NCBI GenBank assembly: GCA_036023115.1
Contig: JAYKKT010000046.1
Span: forward strand, 7,914,001 to 7,978,000
DNA length: 64,000 bases
Reading direction: 5' to 3'
Source of the DNA: Brasenia schreberi
Lineage: Eukaryota > Streptophyta > Magnoliopsida > Nymphaeales > Cabombaceae
Below are positions 37,907 to 50,282 of this stretch, one piece after another. Position 1 is the first letter of the stretch. Every line of letters starts with the position of its first letter. A program made the translations under genes and the position numbers. Below the pieces are notes generated by a model, which saw only the letters and a program-made list of their open reading frames with translations, made no database searches and was not told the origin of the DNA.

Positions 37907-38823
37907 TAGATCTCCATCACTGATTGCATGCATGAAATGGTGAAAATGTTTAAAGAGATTTAAGAATTGACCATATAACACTATCTCCATACCGTTTATA
38001 AACTGATAATTTTTGGACTTTCCTGCAAAGCAGGGTTAGCGTTCACATCAGACTTTGAATCACAAAACCTAATTTATAGTGAGTTTTAAGGCTCTAAAAA
38101 TCAATAATTTAAATAAATCGTACTTTCAAAGCTCACAAAATCATCAATATACAAATAGATGTTTTCTGCGTTTTAAAAGCTGATTTCATGTTTTCTTTTT
38201 ACTGAAGCCTAACACATACGACTGCACGCCCCCAGAAAAACAACTCACCACCTGCGGCAGCTCTGTGCGTGAGAGAGCTAAAGTCAATAATTTCTCTCTT
38301 ATACACACACATACACACCTATGTATTGGTATATGTACAATTTCATTAAAGTTCAAATCTACTCAAACATTTTTGTCGTTTGATCTAGAATGAAAATTTG
38401 AATTTAAAAATTGAATTATATCATTGTACATTAAATGTAAAATACAAAATATAACAGTACAATTCATTTTTAAATTCAAATCTTCACACTAAATCATGTC
38501 TATCCAACAATAGAGATATTTGAGCATACGTTCATACATACACACACTCATACACATCTATTTTTTAGCATGAAAGTGTCATTTATATTTAATCGGTTGC
38601 AAGATCTAACATATATATATAATCTTACCGATCATTGATATATTTACTTATGTTTATTCATTACTTTTTATGACATAAGTGTAATTTTAAAAACTTAAGA
38701 GTTTTAGAAAAGTATATAAGAAAATATTTACACTCATGCCTTCAATAAGTAATGGTCAAGCACGAATCAACAACGATTGTACGATAGCGATAGGCTTGAT
38801 CCAATCACTCTCTCTATATATAT

Positions 38824-39487
38824 CATCAACAATAACAACAACTAAGTCTTTTCCCATACTTGACGGGGTCGGTTACATATATTCATTGTTTCCACAGAGC
38901 CCTATCATGTGTCATGTTAGCAGTTAACTAACAATAAGTTAGATCATTCTTTATTGTTTCTTTCCAACACTTTTGTGGTTGTCTTCTACCTCTTTTAATA
39001 CTTTCAAAATTTAGTTTTTAATACCTTCTTACATGTTCTTCTTTTGATCTTCTTTCTATATGTTCAAACCACCTTAAATGATATTCTCATTTTATCCTCT
39101 ATTGGTGCAACACATAATTTATTTCTAATAACCTTATTATGCATATGGTCTTTTCTTGTATGACCACTCATCCATCTCAACATCTTCATTTTTGTCACAA
39201 TCATCTTTTGTACATGTTGATGATTAACTGTCCAACACTCAGAACCATAAAACATGACAGGTCTAATTGTTGCTTTATAATATTTACCTTTTAACTTTAA
39301 TGGTATCTTTTTATCACAAAGAATACTTGATGCTCCTCTCTATTTTAACCAACCAAAGAACCTCCCTCGGTATCATATTATAAGTTTTTTTAAATCAATA
39401 AATATCATGTGAAGGTCTTTCTTTTTTGCTTTAAAATGTTCCGTAAGACGTCTCAAAAGGTGAATCGCTTCAACAGTAGATCTCCCT
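38824..39487 (-). mobile_element. RTE LINE copy with internal deletion, inserted in a microsatellite
   Basis: Minus-strand copy of the same family as 4115-5611. It has the (TTG)n tail at the left end, then the C-terminal RT region ([18 protein letters not shown] and RWMSGHTRKDHMHN), with frameshifts. At about 39355 the sequence jumps from the part aligned with base 4647 to the part aligned with 5152 of the first element, removing about 500 bases including the FADD motif; a 3-base CCA is shared at the junction. The word CTCTCTCTATATATAT lies on both sides (38808-38823 and 39488-39503), consistent with a duplication of a (CT)n(TA)n target. Confidence 0.88.
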
Positions 39488-39503
39488 CTCTCTCTATATA
39501 TAT

Positions 39504-40028
39504 TTATAATTTAGATTTGAGGAACTATGAAGGAGCTCTCTTGGAGTGGGCGATTAGATTTTATTTAAATTAGATGATAATAGACGGCATACTGTTTAAT
39601 CCTGCCCTAGTGAGATTCTGGCCTTCCCCTTGCTCCTCTCTCTCTTGAATGAGAGAGAACTAAAAGCTGAAAGAAACTCTCTTAGATGCCGCGAGATTCT
39701 CTCACAGAGGGTGGGGGTGGGGGAGGGACTCTATGGTTGTGTTAGGAGGGTTTATATACCATCTATTTAAAACCGTTAACGTACATTTGATAAAAAAAAT
39801 CCAATGGTGTGGGTGAGTTCCTTTCATTCCTTGATTTAGTTGGTTCCTTAAATGTAGATCCGTACATACATGCAGACATGAATATATGTTTAAGCAATTC
39901 TCAAACATATCTTGATATTGAAAATTAATGATTGAGATCTTTAAATCAGATTATACTGGGTGCATTTATTGTACTAATACTTCTTTACTTTTGAGATTTG
40001 AATTTCATGTGTGGATTTAAAACTATGT

Positions 40029-40059
<31 letters not shown>

Positions 40060-42486
40060 TTAACTATCTCATTAATGATATGCTCGAGAACAAAAAAAAC
40101 AGTCAAAGACTTTAGATCACAATGGCCACGTATTTGATGAGCATTAATGCCCACTTCAATACAATAATTACAGATTAAATCCAGGAGCTATCGCACTTGA
40201 AAAAGTATCCATTCTTAATTGCATCACAAATCAATGTTGGTTCTTTTAGCCAAGCAATTTAACAACTATGTGCATGTCTTCTTTGGTTTTATGACAATTA
40301 ATACCCTTGGATTAAGAACCAGTCTGCTCACCGTGGCATACATATAAATATAACATTATATATGACATTATTTTGTTATCCTCCCATGTTTAAAATTATC
40401 CTTTTTTTTTCTCATGCTGAAATCCACTTTTTCTCTGTCTCCCAATAATAAAGTTGTTGGCATCTTACTAATAGCCAGCCAGTAAGTGACATTCTAAGAA
40501 ACCAATCATCTCCCCTTCCAATTCAAGCCGTAATATGTTGGATACAACTTGTGATCACACCTTTCCAACCTGGTAAGATAAGACCCAGACCCAACTTGGT
40601 TGCTCTCCTAGGCTTTCTAGGTGCGCCCATCTAGGCACACAGTCTTATGGACCTACCTAGAATCTCCAAATGTAATGGGTCGGCGGGGGATCGGGTCGTG
40701 TTCAAACATCATAACCCAATTCCATTAATATTATTAAAATTAGAATATTTCACTCTTGAATAAAATTGTTTGTAAATATTATCAGTGACGGATTCAGAAA
40801 CTTGTTTCGAGTTGGGTGAACTTCAGGTTCAAGTGAGGCAGATTTTAAAAGTATTCAATTTTCTTTTAAATTTCGATAAAAAGATATAAATTTTCAGAAT
40901 TTCAAGTGGGACAACTTTCCTACCCCATGGATCCACCACTGAATATAGTCCGCATAATTTCTGTATTTATAAGGTGAGGGGTTGAAAATCTGAATTTATA
41001 TAGTTTGTCAATCAGGTACCCATTCGGGTATTTCTTATTCCATGGCCGCTTTACACCTGGTCAAAGGTGTTCGGGTTTTCTGTACCCAGAACTTGAACTC
41101 AGTCAGACCAGGTAATCAATCTTGCCGTGTCTGGGTCGGACGGGTCAGGTCGGGTTAGGGTTATTTCCATCCCTAAAGTATTTGGCAAATCATTGATTTG
41201 GATCCCAATGGAATGGCCCCACGACCCACTTGCAGCCTTGCCATACAAGGAAGAGCGTTTATTGGCCAAGCAATAATTTCAAAAGGGCCATCATGTCATG
41301 GCCTCTTCTCAAACTCTACAAACTTATAAAAAGAGAAGCCACCCATCGTTATTTTAGTTCGAGTGTCACCTTTCCATTTCATATAATTACCCCACATTGA
41401 TTGACCTAGCAAATATTTCAACCTTCACCAGATCACCAAAAATTTGCCTCCACAAGGGGCAAGGAATCCAAGTAGAACAAGTGATAACTCAGTGTTTGAT
41501 CATGATTTCAAAAAGAAAATAAACTATATAAACTTTTTTCATTATTATTATTAGTATTATGATAACATGCGGCCCGGTTTCAATTGATACAGTTGCATGC
41601 TCAATGGCATTGCTAATAATTCATATGTCGAACAATATGTCGACATCACTTAGTGTGGGAAAAGGCTTAGTATTTTTTTTGTCTTAGATTGGTATTTTGG
41701 TCGAGACCGTAACACCACCACATGATTTACGTGTCTCAACCGATAAACCTGTTTACTTGCTTGCATTCTTGTCAAGTTTGCCTCCATGATTGATGGCCTT
41801 CCTCCATTTCAGTTCAATTTTATATATTTTTAAACCTTTGTAGTTTCATTGATTTTTTTCTCGCTTTATTAAACGAATCCATTATCACAAACAGTTTTTT
41901 TAACTGTAACCAATACATACAGAACCTGGTTCGGTTATGATTCATGGTTCTTAATAAATCGAAACAGGAAACCTTTACTGTTTTGAAGTCAAAACAGCGA
42001 TGTATATTCCCAACGTTGTTTTTTTATTTAATTAAAAATGGTATTTGACATTTTAGTGTAAATCAGTATATTTATTGTGAAATACTTGAATAAAAGCATT
42101 TCAAGTGGCGTGTTCTTGTGTCATGTCATTTTTTTCTATTGGGCCTCGATCGATGCGTCCCCATTGACATATGAAAACGGTTCGAATAACGATCTGTGGT
42201 CGGTAGAGACAGATGATGCTCATAAAATTTTAGAAGAAAATTGGTGGCAGCATAATTATTTCATATTTACACTCGGCTCTATGATTGGACAAGAGGGTGT
42301 GCGTGGGGCCTATGAATCATGGTCACACCCTCCACATCCACGCACAGACGTTGGCATCTTCCCCTCTTTGCCTTAATTTCATTTCCATGATTTTATTTTC
42401 GCCCTCAGCGGCAATTAAAGCAGCTGTGTATTAGATTCTTTCCTGCAAAAGGAAGGCCCCTCATCCCCACAGCCTTTCCCACACCC
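39504..42486. other. Gene-free stretch with LINE/SINE tail-like words
   Basis: Nothing coding is supported. A (CT)n(TA)n tract lies near 40030-40060. At 41620-41675 the words TATGTCGACATCACTTAGTG and GGGAAAAGGCTTAG resemble the 3' end of plant SINE/RTE copies. A 99-codon open frame at 42077-42376 has no recognisable feature and is probably chance. Confidence 0.4.
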
Positions 42487-43460
42487 ATGGCTGACTGCTC
42501 ACAGACTCTTTTCCATGCAATAGACTTCTTTTGGTTTCAATACAACATCCTTGGCTCGAAGCCAGCTTCACTTCTTAGTCGCAAGTCCATGGAGTTGGTG
42601 AATCCAAGTGCAGAGCCGCTAATTCCAGATGCAGCACTCATTTCAGAAAATCTCTGGTTGTCACCATCAACTAGTCAAGAAACTGAGGTATCTAACTTCT
42701 CAACTTCAAACTTGGATCTTCTATGTTCCGTAGGTGTTTTATGCCGCCGGGGCTGCGAATAAGCCTCACAACGAAGGCGCGGTTTCGTCGTTACATATGA
42801 AAGAAGGATTACTACAGACTTTGATCTTCTAAGTTCTCATAGTTTTTGAAGTCTTATTTGTTTTGAAACCATCCATGGTCTAGAAAAGAAAATGAATTAG
42901 TGGTTGTTCTTGTAGTTGTATAGGTTCGAGTATTAAGATGTTCTCAATCATTTGTGCAGTTTGATGGTGATTGCACAAAGAGAAGATCATCAAGTTTGGA
43001 GATGGTTCGCGAAGACGAAAACGGCTCGCCGGACAGTTGCAGCAGGGCAGACTCATCTTCACCATTGTCAACATCTTGTAGCAGGCAATATAGAACCAAA
43101 CAACATAGGAAAGGGAAAATTAGGAGTTGTAAGAGCTTGTCTGAGCTCGAGCGTGACGAACTGAAGGGATTCATGGACCTGGGATTCATTTTCAAAAAGG
43201 ATGAACTGAATCCACGCATGCTAAGCATGATCCCTGGATTGCAGAGGCTTGATGAAGGGAAAGAACAGAGAAGTGTGGAAGAGAGGGTTAGGGATAAAAT
43301 CGCTAGGCCTTATCTTTCAGAGGCATGGCTTATTAACAGGCCAGACTCCCGATTACTGAACCTCAGAATCCCAACAGCTGCTACGGCAGGATCAGACATG
43401 AAGAAGCATCTGAGATTCTGGGCTCGCACCGTTGCGTCAGAAATTCAACAAGTATCTTAA
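42487..43460 (+). CDS. DUF1685 family protein, two exons
   Basis: Exon 1 (42487-42687) and exon 2 (42960-43460) join in phase 0 to give 233 residues; a typical GT donor (GAG/GTATCT) and AG acceptor (TTTGTGCAG) bound the 272-base intron. Exon 1 starts MADCSQTLFHAIDFFWFQYN, where a short aromatic helix near the N terminus is usual for the family. Exon 2 has a Ser-rich, basic stretch, then the family core SLSELERDELKGFMDLGFIF, MLSMIPGLQRLDEG, RPYLSEAWLINRP and the C-terminal DMKKHLRFWARTVASEIQQ. DUF1685 proteins are plant-specific and uncharacterised; no enzymatic motif is present. A later in-frame ATG at 42589 is an alternative start but would drop the conserved aromatic helix. Confidence 0.88.
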
Positions 43461-44310
43461 TTGGTTTCCATCCTTCAATCAACACGCTCAATTCACTCCG
43501 TATTCAATCAAATCCAATGATCACTAAAAACTAAATGGAATGAAGATCACTGGGATTCATGTAATGTACATGGTGGTGCCGGTTTCTCAGAAACAAAGAA
43601 AGCTTTGCTAAGAGAAATCAGATAAGCTATCACATGCCTACCGTGACATCGATATGCCTCATAAATCTTGCTGATTCTTGATTTGGCGTGATGACCTATA
43701 GTGAAAGTCACAGATTGTCTTTGGTTATTGCATATTCACGGGCGCAACTACCCAATTGCCGGATACTGACTTCCAACTTTACTGCCGATCTATCTATGTA
43801 TGAACTTTGTCGACCCACATACTTTGATGGATTCCTGATACATGAAAAAGGAGAAAGGAAATGGGTGAACCGAAATTTACACTTTGTAACTCATGAAGTT
43901 TATATCTATTTATCACAGATATCTGCAGGCATCGAATGCCTCTTTTCACTTGGACAGCTCCATGGACCACAGGAATCTTTTTGTGTGTTTAGTAGCAGCA
44001 AATCATGTGATGACTTCTGCTTTTGTGTGTGTGTGTGTGTGTTATTAGTAGCTGCATGAGTTCTGAACCGAGTGCTACTACCAATGATAAGGATAATACA
44101 TCCAGTCTGACTGCTGGGAATCTTGCTGCAGATCAAGCTTGACAGAGTCCTTTGAGAGAGCACGGGCAATCCATGACAGGAGAAAAGATTCCAAACTCCC
44201 GAGCAGCAAAAAGAAAACCACTAAAATTGAACTTTTGACAGAAATGAAAAACAAAAACAAAAAATTAAACTCATATAGAGTGACTTGACACCGAACGAAG
44301 TTTTTCCACT

Positions 44311-44364
<54 letters not shown>

Positions 44365-45893
44365 AATATAAATACTGAGAATTGCTAAATACTCTCTCAT
44401 CACAAACCCTATTAAACAATATGGGTCATCCGTACAATCACATGAACAACATAGATCCAGTTGCCATCAATATCGTCACGAGGATTAATGCCATCGATGG
44501 GTGTTTTGATTACTATTCAATTCATCACACGGACGACGATCAAACAATGTCTACCATGAAAGATCTCTCTCTCACACGTTAGATTTTGTAAATGTTAACT
44601 AATAATATTTGATCACACAAGAAAGGATGAATCCTTAATAACGTTGTTAGTGATAAAATCAATGCAGTATTCGTGAAAAATAAGATGAAGGAGACACCCT
44701 TAAGGGAGTTATGGTTTGAACGTTTTGAAAGGTAACTAGTTGAAGCTGGTCTGATAAAGGTGTGTGAAACTAAATAGTGAACACATCAAGAAGGTATTGA
44801 GAGGAAGCACTGAAACATGATCTCGCTCTTTTGCACTTAAATGATAATACGACACAATGAAACCAAATTCAGCTACAAATAGATGTACCCACTTGGTGTG
44901 GGAGAAGTCACAGCTTTGGCTTGGTTTAGGACTGGTGCTATATTCGTCAGGGGTAAAATCCAAAACTTTACAAAGTTTGTCTGATAATGCATATCATCCA
45001 TCTCTATGCTGAATGAGGTCAACCATACAGTTATAGTTGTGCTGTTGATGAAGAGAAGCTAACAATTTACTGCTTGATGGTGTTTTTCATCTGTTATTAA
45101 TGATTTGTGCTCATAGATAGTTCTATTCGGGTGCCTGCTCGAATATTTAGTTGATGGCGTGCTATTCGATGCTCACGCATCTCTCACGTCTGACTCAATA
45201 CTTAGCTGTTTGCAAATATTTTTCACTGCTGACCAATATACTTCATAAATATTTGGATTATTGCTCTATTAGTGAACTAATTCATGAAAACAATATCTTT
45301 TAATTTAGTTTATGAAACTTTATGAATTATATGCAATACCATATATAAATTATGTTGATATCCAGCTGTGTCCGTGCACCCCATCATTTTCAAAATGTGA
45401 GTGGAAATTGGGAACACCCAATCCTTTGGTGTTGGCAACACCAGGATGAGACAAGGCTGTACCAGCACAGTTGTAGTTAACAAAAGGCAGAAGAGATGGA
45501 GAGGCCAAATGACCAAAGCAGCGCCAACGTTGAAAGTAGTGCATCCTTGTGCAATCTCACAATGCATTTCAAAGGCTTATTAACACAGTTCATCGATGGT
45601 GTTCAAAGTGACTTTGAACCAAAAGCCGTGAGATACTAAATCACCAAGGGATTACTCGGTCAAGTAACAAGTGCCTCAATTCATTAATGGGAGAAAATCT
45701 TCTGCTTGCGCCACTTGGTTTAGAATCTCGATCAAAACCTACATCGAAGTGAAAGATTAAGAAGGGTGGAGGAGGCAATTTCCTATCTAACCCAAAATGG
45801 ATTTCTTAAATGGTTGGAGCATTAATGTGCAATCATCTCCTTGGCGAGGAATATACAGATCCAAATCTTTTGCTGATTTTGGGGTTAATTAGT
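43461..45893. other. Spacer with microsatellites, no supported gene
   Basis: A (GT)n tract lies at 44024-44042 and (CA)n(TA)n at 44315-44364. Near 44883-44920 the words GATGTACCCACTTGGTGTGG and GAGAAGTCACAGCTTTGG resemble a SINE 3' end. Open frames here are short and without known domains. Confidence 0.45.
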
Positions 45894-45906
45894 ATGATCA
45901 TTTGCA

Positions 45907-46024
45907 CCGAGAGCGTTAGCTCAACGGCAGGGTGCTCTAGCACTATTGCTGCTGATGGGAGTTCGACTCCCAGAGCATGTGTGTTAGACTTTGGCCTCCT
46001 CTTGTAACCAAAGAAAAAAAAAGC
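45907..46024 (+). mobile_element. tRNA-derived SINE with A-rich tail
   Basis: The copy is about 118 bp. A pol III A box (TTAGCTCAACGGCAGG, 45916-45931) and B box (GAGTTCGACTCCC, 45959-45971) lie at tRNA-like spacing. A short body ends in an A-rich tail (CCAAAGAAAAAAAAAG). Near-identical 13-base words, ATGATCATTTGCA at 45894-45906 and ATGACCATTTACA at 46025-46037 (two mismatches), bracket it as a target-site duplication. The acceptor stem does not pair as in a true tRNA, so this is not a tRNA gene. Confidence 0.82.
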
Positions 46025-46675
46025 ATGACCATTTACAATGTACCAATAGTTACAGCCGGGAAGTGTTGGACTCCGATGGAGAAGCTCGAAGCATTTTCAC
46101 TGGCTCATGCGACATCAGGCAAAGCAATCCAATTTCTTCATACCTCTTCTTGATAGTGATGGAAAGACTCTCTCAGAGACTAGTAGAAGAAGAGGCAAAA
46201 CAAGAAATAAGTCCAATAAACGTTAACACTCTATTGTCCACCTTTTGAATGAAAATACTCCAAGAATTTTAAAACCCTTCAAGCATGCGGATCAGTCCCG
46301 AAAAATTGAGCTAGGTTTCCTTCTCCATGTCTTATCGCCGAATAAGAACAGTGGATCTCCTAAAACCTATAGCCAACCTTTTTGTGTATTTTTTAAATTT
46401 TAATAAAATGTGTGCTAAATGCATGGCTATGGTTTTCTAATGAATTTACACCACCAATTAGTCTTGTACATTACAAGTTAGTTCACAACAAGATTTTTAA
46501 GTTAATTAATGTTATCTTTTTCTGTTGTTTTGTGTATACAGCACCAAAACTCAAAATTTGCAACTTTTATGTAATATTTGCTTGTAGAATGATAGAATAT
46601 CTCGCTTCAGTTTGGCTATAGCATATTTAGGAAAAAAGGCATATGTTCATGCCGTTGTAGCAAGAAGTTGTTATT

Positions 46676-47270
46676 TGTGGACTATACCACAAAAATAGCA
46701 AGAAAGCATTAGAAAAAAGCACAAAGAAGTGAGATAAAAAAAGAAAAGAAAGAGAAAATAAGGAAAGAAAAAGGCAAAAAATGAGAACATAAAAAGAAAA
46801 TAAAAAACTGAGGAAAAAGAGACAAAGAAAAAGTAGAAAAAAGAGAAAAGTAAAGTATAGAATAAGAGAAGCGAGAAAGAGGAAAAGGAAAGGAGACTCA
46901 AAGGTAAGGTATGAATATGAGTTAATATGTTTGTGACATTGTTTTCAGCTTCAGTTGCATAAGTAAATCCATTCTTATTCAATGTAGAGACAAACTCCAT
47001 ACCTATATTTCTAAAAAAGGTGATGCCTACCAGGCTGCATTTTAGTTTTCTTTATTTGCATGTTCTACTTTTCAAATAATCCCTTTTTGGTTCTCAAGAA
47101 ACGATAGCCTTATTTCATCAGCCTTTGATATTGTAAATATCATTGACCATATTGTGCATACTATAAGGTAGAATAGGAGCATACAGTTGTTGCATATAAT
47201 CCCTGAGGCCAATGTTGGTGCTCCTTTTTTGGTTAGATGATGGGTTAGTTTAGAGAAAAAATTTAAGCTA
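46676..47270. repeat. Purine-rich tandem repeat, unit 1
   Basis: The unit starts with TGGACTATACCACAAAAATA, runs through about 200 bases of almost pure A/G, and continues with CAGCTTCAGTTGCATAAGTA, AGGCTGCAT and CTTTTCAAATAATCC up to TTTAAGCTATGG. Unit 2, starting at about 47270, repeats this order. The long A/G tract makes chance open frames on the minus strand. Confidence 0.85.
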
Positions 47271-48258
47271 TGGACTATACCACAAAAATAGCAAGAAAGC
47301 ATAAGAAAAAAGCATGAAGAAGTGAGATGAAAAAAGTAAAAAATATTTAAAGAAAGAAAAAACAAGGAAAAATGAGAAGAACATAAAAAGAAAGTAAAAA
47401 CTGAAGAAAAAAGAGAGAGAAAAAAAAGAAAAAAAAAAGTATAGAAGAAGAGAAGGAAAAAGAGAAAAAGGAAAGGAGACTCAAAGGTAAGGCATTAATA
47501 TGAGTACAATATGTTTGTGACTTTGTTTTCAGCTTCAGTTGCATTAGTAAATCCATTCTTGTTCAGTGTAGAGTCAAACTCTATACCTATATTTGTGAAA
47601 AACGTGATGTCTGCCAGGCTGCATCTTGGTAATCTTGATTTCAATGTTCTTCATCAAAGAATATAAGCCAGTAAAAGATAGTGTTGTCTCTTGGCACCAG
47701 AAGTAACAAGTAATTTTGTGAGATCTTTACTTTAATTAACGATCATTGTTCCTTAAAAGGTACCAAGTGGAAACTTGAAAAGCTTTTATCTGATAGAAAT
47801 TGCAAACCACATGCACATAATAAATTTTCCATAATCTTTATTTCCATGTTCTACTTTTTAAATAATCCATGGTATAAAATCAGACAAAGTTTTATGCTCG
47901 CTGTCGAAAGCCTAACACAATCCTCCTCCTTTTATCCATGCTTGGGACCGGCTATGCAAGGGTGATCCCTTACATGGGTGGAGTTAGATATTATACATGG
48001 GCCGACCCCATCTAGTATGGAAAAAGGCTTAGATGTTGTTGTTTGTTGTACTTTTCAAATAATCCATTTTTGGTTCTCAAGAAACTATAACCTTATTTCA
48101 ACAACCCTAGATATTATAAATATCATTGACCATATTGTGCATACTATATGGTAGAATAGGAGTATACAGTTATCGCATATAATCCATGAGGACAATGTTG
48201 GTGCTCAGTTTTTGGTTAGATGATGGTTTACTTTAGAGAAACAATTTAAGCCATGGAG
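47271..48258. repeat. Purine-rich tandem repeat, unit 2, interrupted by extra sequence and a SINE
   Basis: It matches unit 1 at 47271-47640 and 48050-48258. In between are about 200 bases absent from unit 1 and the SINE at 47871-48049. The right part (48050-48258) aligns with 47067-47275 with scattered substitutions, so the duplication is not recent. Confidence 0.8.
47871..48049 (+). mobile_element. SINE-type element with an RTE LINE 3' tail
   Basis: The element is 179 bp. ACTTTTTAAATAATCCAT at 47853-47870 and ACTTTTCAAATAATCCAT at 48050-48067 are 18-base duplications with one mismatch, and unit 1 of the surrounding repeat shows the empty site. The body includes AAGCCTAACACAATCCTCCT and GCTTGGGACCGGCTATGC. 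The 3' end (GCCGACCCCATCTAGTATGG and GGCTTAG, then TTG repeats) is nearly the same as the end of the local RTE LINEs. Confidence 0.85.
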
Positions 48259-48539
48259 TTACCCGCCTAAGGAATCAGAGGTTTTGCATAACACCAAGTT
48301 ACAATCATGGTATGCTAGCTTTGTAACCTTAACTATAATTTTGTACCATCACTATATACATATGGTTCTGGTTTCAATGATCACCAAAAGCCATTTGAAA
48401 GTGCCCGCCGTAATTTCGATTTCTGTTTGTGATGTATTTCTAATGAGATGTACAAAGAAAGCTGCCAATTGCGGCACCGGCACACTGACCATGCACCAAA
48501 ATGGTTGTTCAGATGTTGGAAGATGATATGGAAAACAAT

Positions 48540-48840
48540 AGGAATTCATCGAAGGCCTAAATGTATTTCTTCTCATACCTTAATTGTGGGGATTTGTTTT
48601 CTTATAGTTAATTATTATATTAAGTTGTATACAGATAAGAAAATCATTTGTTGTTTAATGCAATATTTTTAAGAAAAATTGAAGTGTCTATATTTGGCTC
48701 AACTAAAAGAGATAATTAAACCCAACATCAATGGCAATCAAGTAGCAATGTTGGTTTACTAACTCAACCACAAAGATTTCCCAAGAGGTCAATCATCCCA
48801 CTATTGCTCACATCAATCTAATCATCAAGACACTTCAATT
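48540..48840. repeat. Dispersed repeat, left part, also at 63340-63612
   Basis: A block beginning GAAGGCCTAAATG and ending GACACTTCAATTAC is found again near 63350-63612 with few differences. Confidence 0.88.
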
Positions 48841-48895
48841 ACATTAGTCTTACAAGCTTAATTACCTTAATTGCAAATACTGCTGGTACTCTTTA

Positions 48896-49150
48896 GGGGG
48901 TGTTCGCATGTGCTGTCAGCGTTGTGCTCGAGAAACAATGGCCTCAAATTTCTGCCTCAAAGTGTTGCTTGATTAGTAGACCTGGGACGACAGACCTAGA
49001 ACTACAGTCCCGGTTGCCCTCCTAATCAAATGCGGGATTTGGCATTCAGTAAGAAGTGGGGTTGTACCCAATTACGAGGCCGACCAGAGCCGTTGGAGCT
49101 GGAACTATAGTTCTAGTTTCGTAATCTTGGCATTGTAATCGAACACCCCC
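48896..49150. mobile_element. 255-bp MITE with 11-bp terminal inverted repeats
   Basis: The left end GGGGGTGTTCG (48896-48906) and right end CGAACACCCCC (49140-49150) are perfect inverted repeats. The interior has no coding capacity. Flanks are TTA on the left and CAGG on the right, so no target duplication remains. Length and ends suit a non-autonomous hAT- or Harbinger-like element; the superfamily is not settled. Confidence 0.75.
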
Positions 49151-50282
49151 CAGGTGAGGAGGACTCTTAGACCTGCGCTTTCCACCACCCTTGATTTGAA
49201 AGTGTTCTAAAACCCGCTTGAAGGTGCTTTTGCGCTGCAGCTCCTATTTTCAACAGAAAGACCGATGGTTCTTTGTGTGATAAAATCATATGTCGGTGGA
49301 TCTTGAAGATGCATGGATTGTATGTCGCTTGACTTATAGTCGATAGAATTAATGTTGGTTTGAGATATTTTCCATAAGTCCATCAAGACAAATGTGACTT
49401 TCAAACATTTAAATGAATGATATCAGACATAGTTACAATAAATTCATATGGATATGGACATGGCCCAGTATACATATTTTCTAAAATGGTGAACCTTATA
49501 TATACATAGGGCTATTAAACAAAATGATTGAACTGAGATAAGGTTGTTTGGGCTTCCACCACCATCCATCCATCCTGAATACCAGCACAAGCTAGTACGC
49601 CCAGAGGGGGCTGACCTCGCTCAAACCATATTAACGAGGGTCCTTTGGTCTTTCAGATGGTGGTGTTGTACTCCACCCTAGAAAAGAGGGAGAAAAGCTC
49701 TCCTTACACAAACTAAGTTGGATTGGCAATACAAATCCATCTGGAAAAAATTAGAACATGCAAAGAGACCAAAAGTTACTGAAGCATGGTTGAGGTCTTA
49801 TCTTATCCTGTTGACTAAAAGGCTTTTCAGAATAATAGAAAACGTCAAACTAATAATATCTATGAAGATTTACATTTTCGACCTTTTCAATTTCAAGTAA
49901 GTTCAGTGTTTAAATATGGATATTCTTATTCACAGTAATAAATACCAATTCATTATGACATAATCCTTACCATCCAACTATGAGAAACCACAGACAACTT
50001 ATAAATTCTATTTCAGGTCAAAAAGCCCCAGGCTTTTGATACCTGGAGAGGCAAAATGAAATGTTGTATGAATAAAAAATAATATGGAGAATCTCTGTTG
50101 CAACTCCTCAAACTTCAATCTACTTAATATATATATGCGTGTGTGTACAGAAATCCTTAATCAAGATTTACAATTTGAAGTTTGTTATACCTTAGGCAAG
50201 TTCACTGTCTAAAGAAAGATTTAATTCCTTACTTCACAGCAAAAAATAACAATTAATCAAGCAAATCACTCTATTTCATCCA

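Noticed and set aside
42077..42376. 99-residue open frame before the DUF1685 gene
   Set aside because: No recognisable domain, no splice links to the gene, AT-rich composition as in the spacer.
45907..45985. tRNA gene
   Set aside because: The A and B boxes are good, but the acceptor and anticodon stems do not pair, and the copy has a SINE tail with target duplications.
46671..47556. Phe/Leu/Ser-rich membrane-like open frames on the minus strand
   Set aside because: They are translations of A/G-rich low-complexity tracts that are repeated in tandem; no start context or homology.
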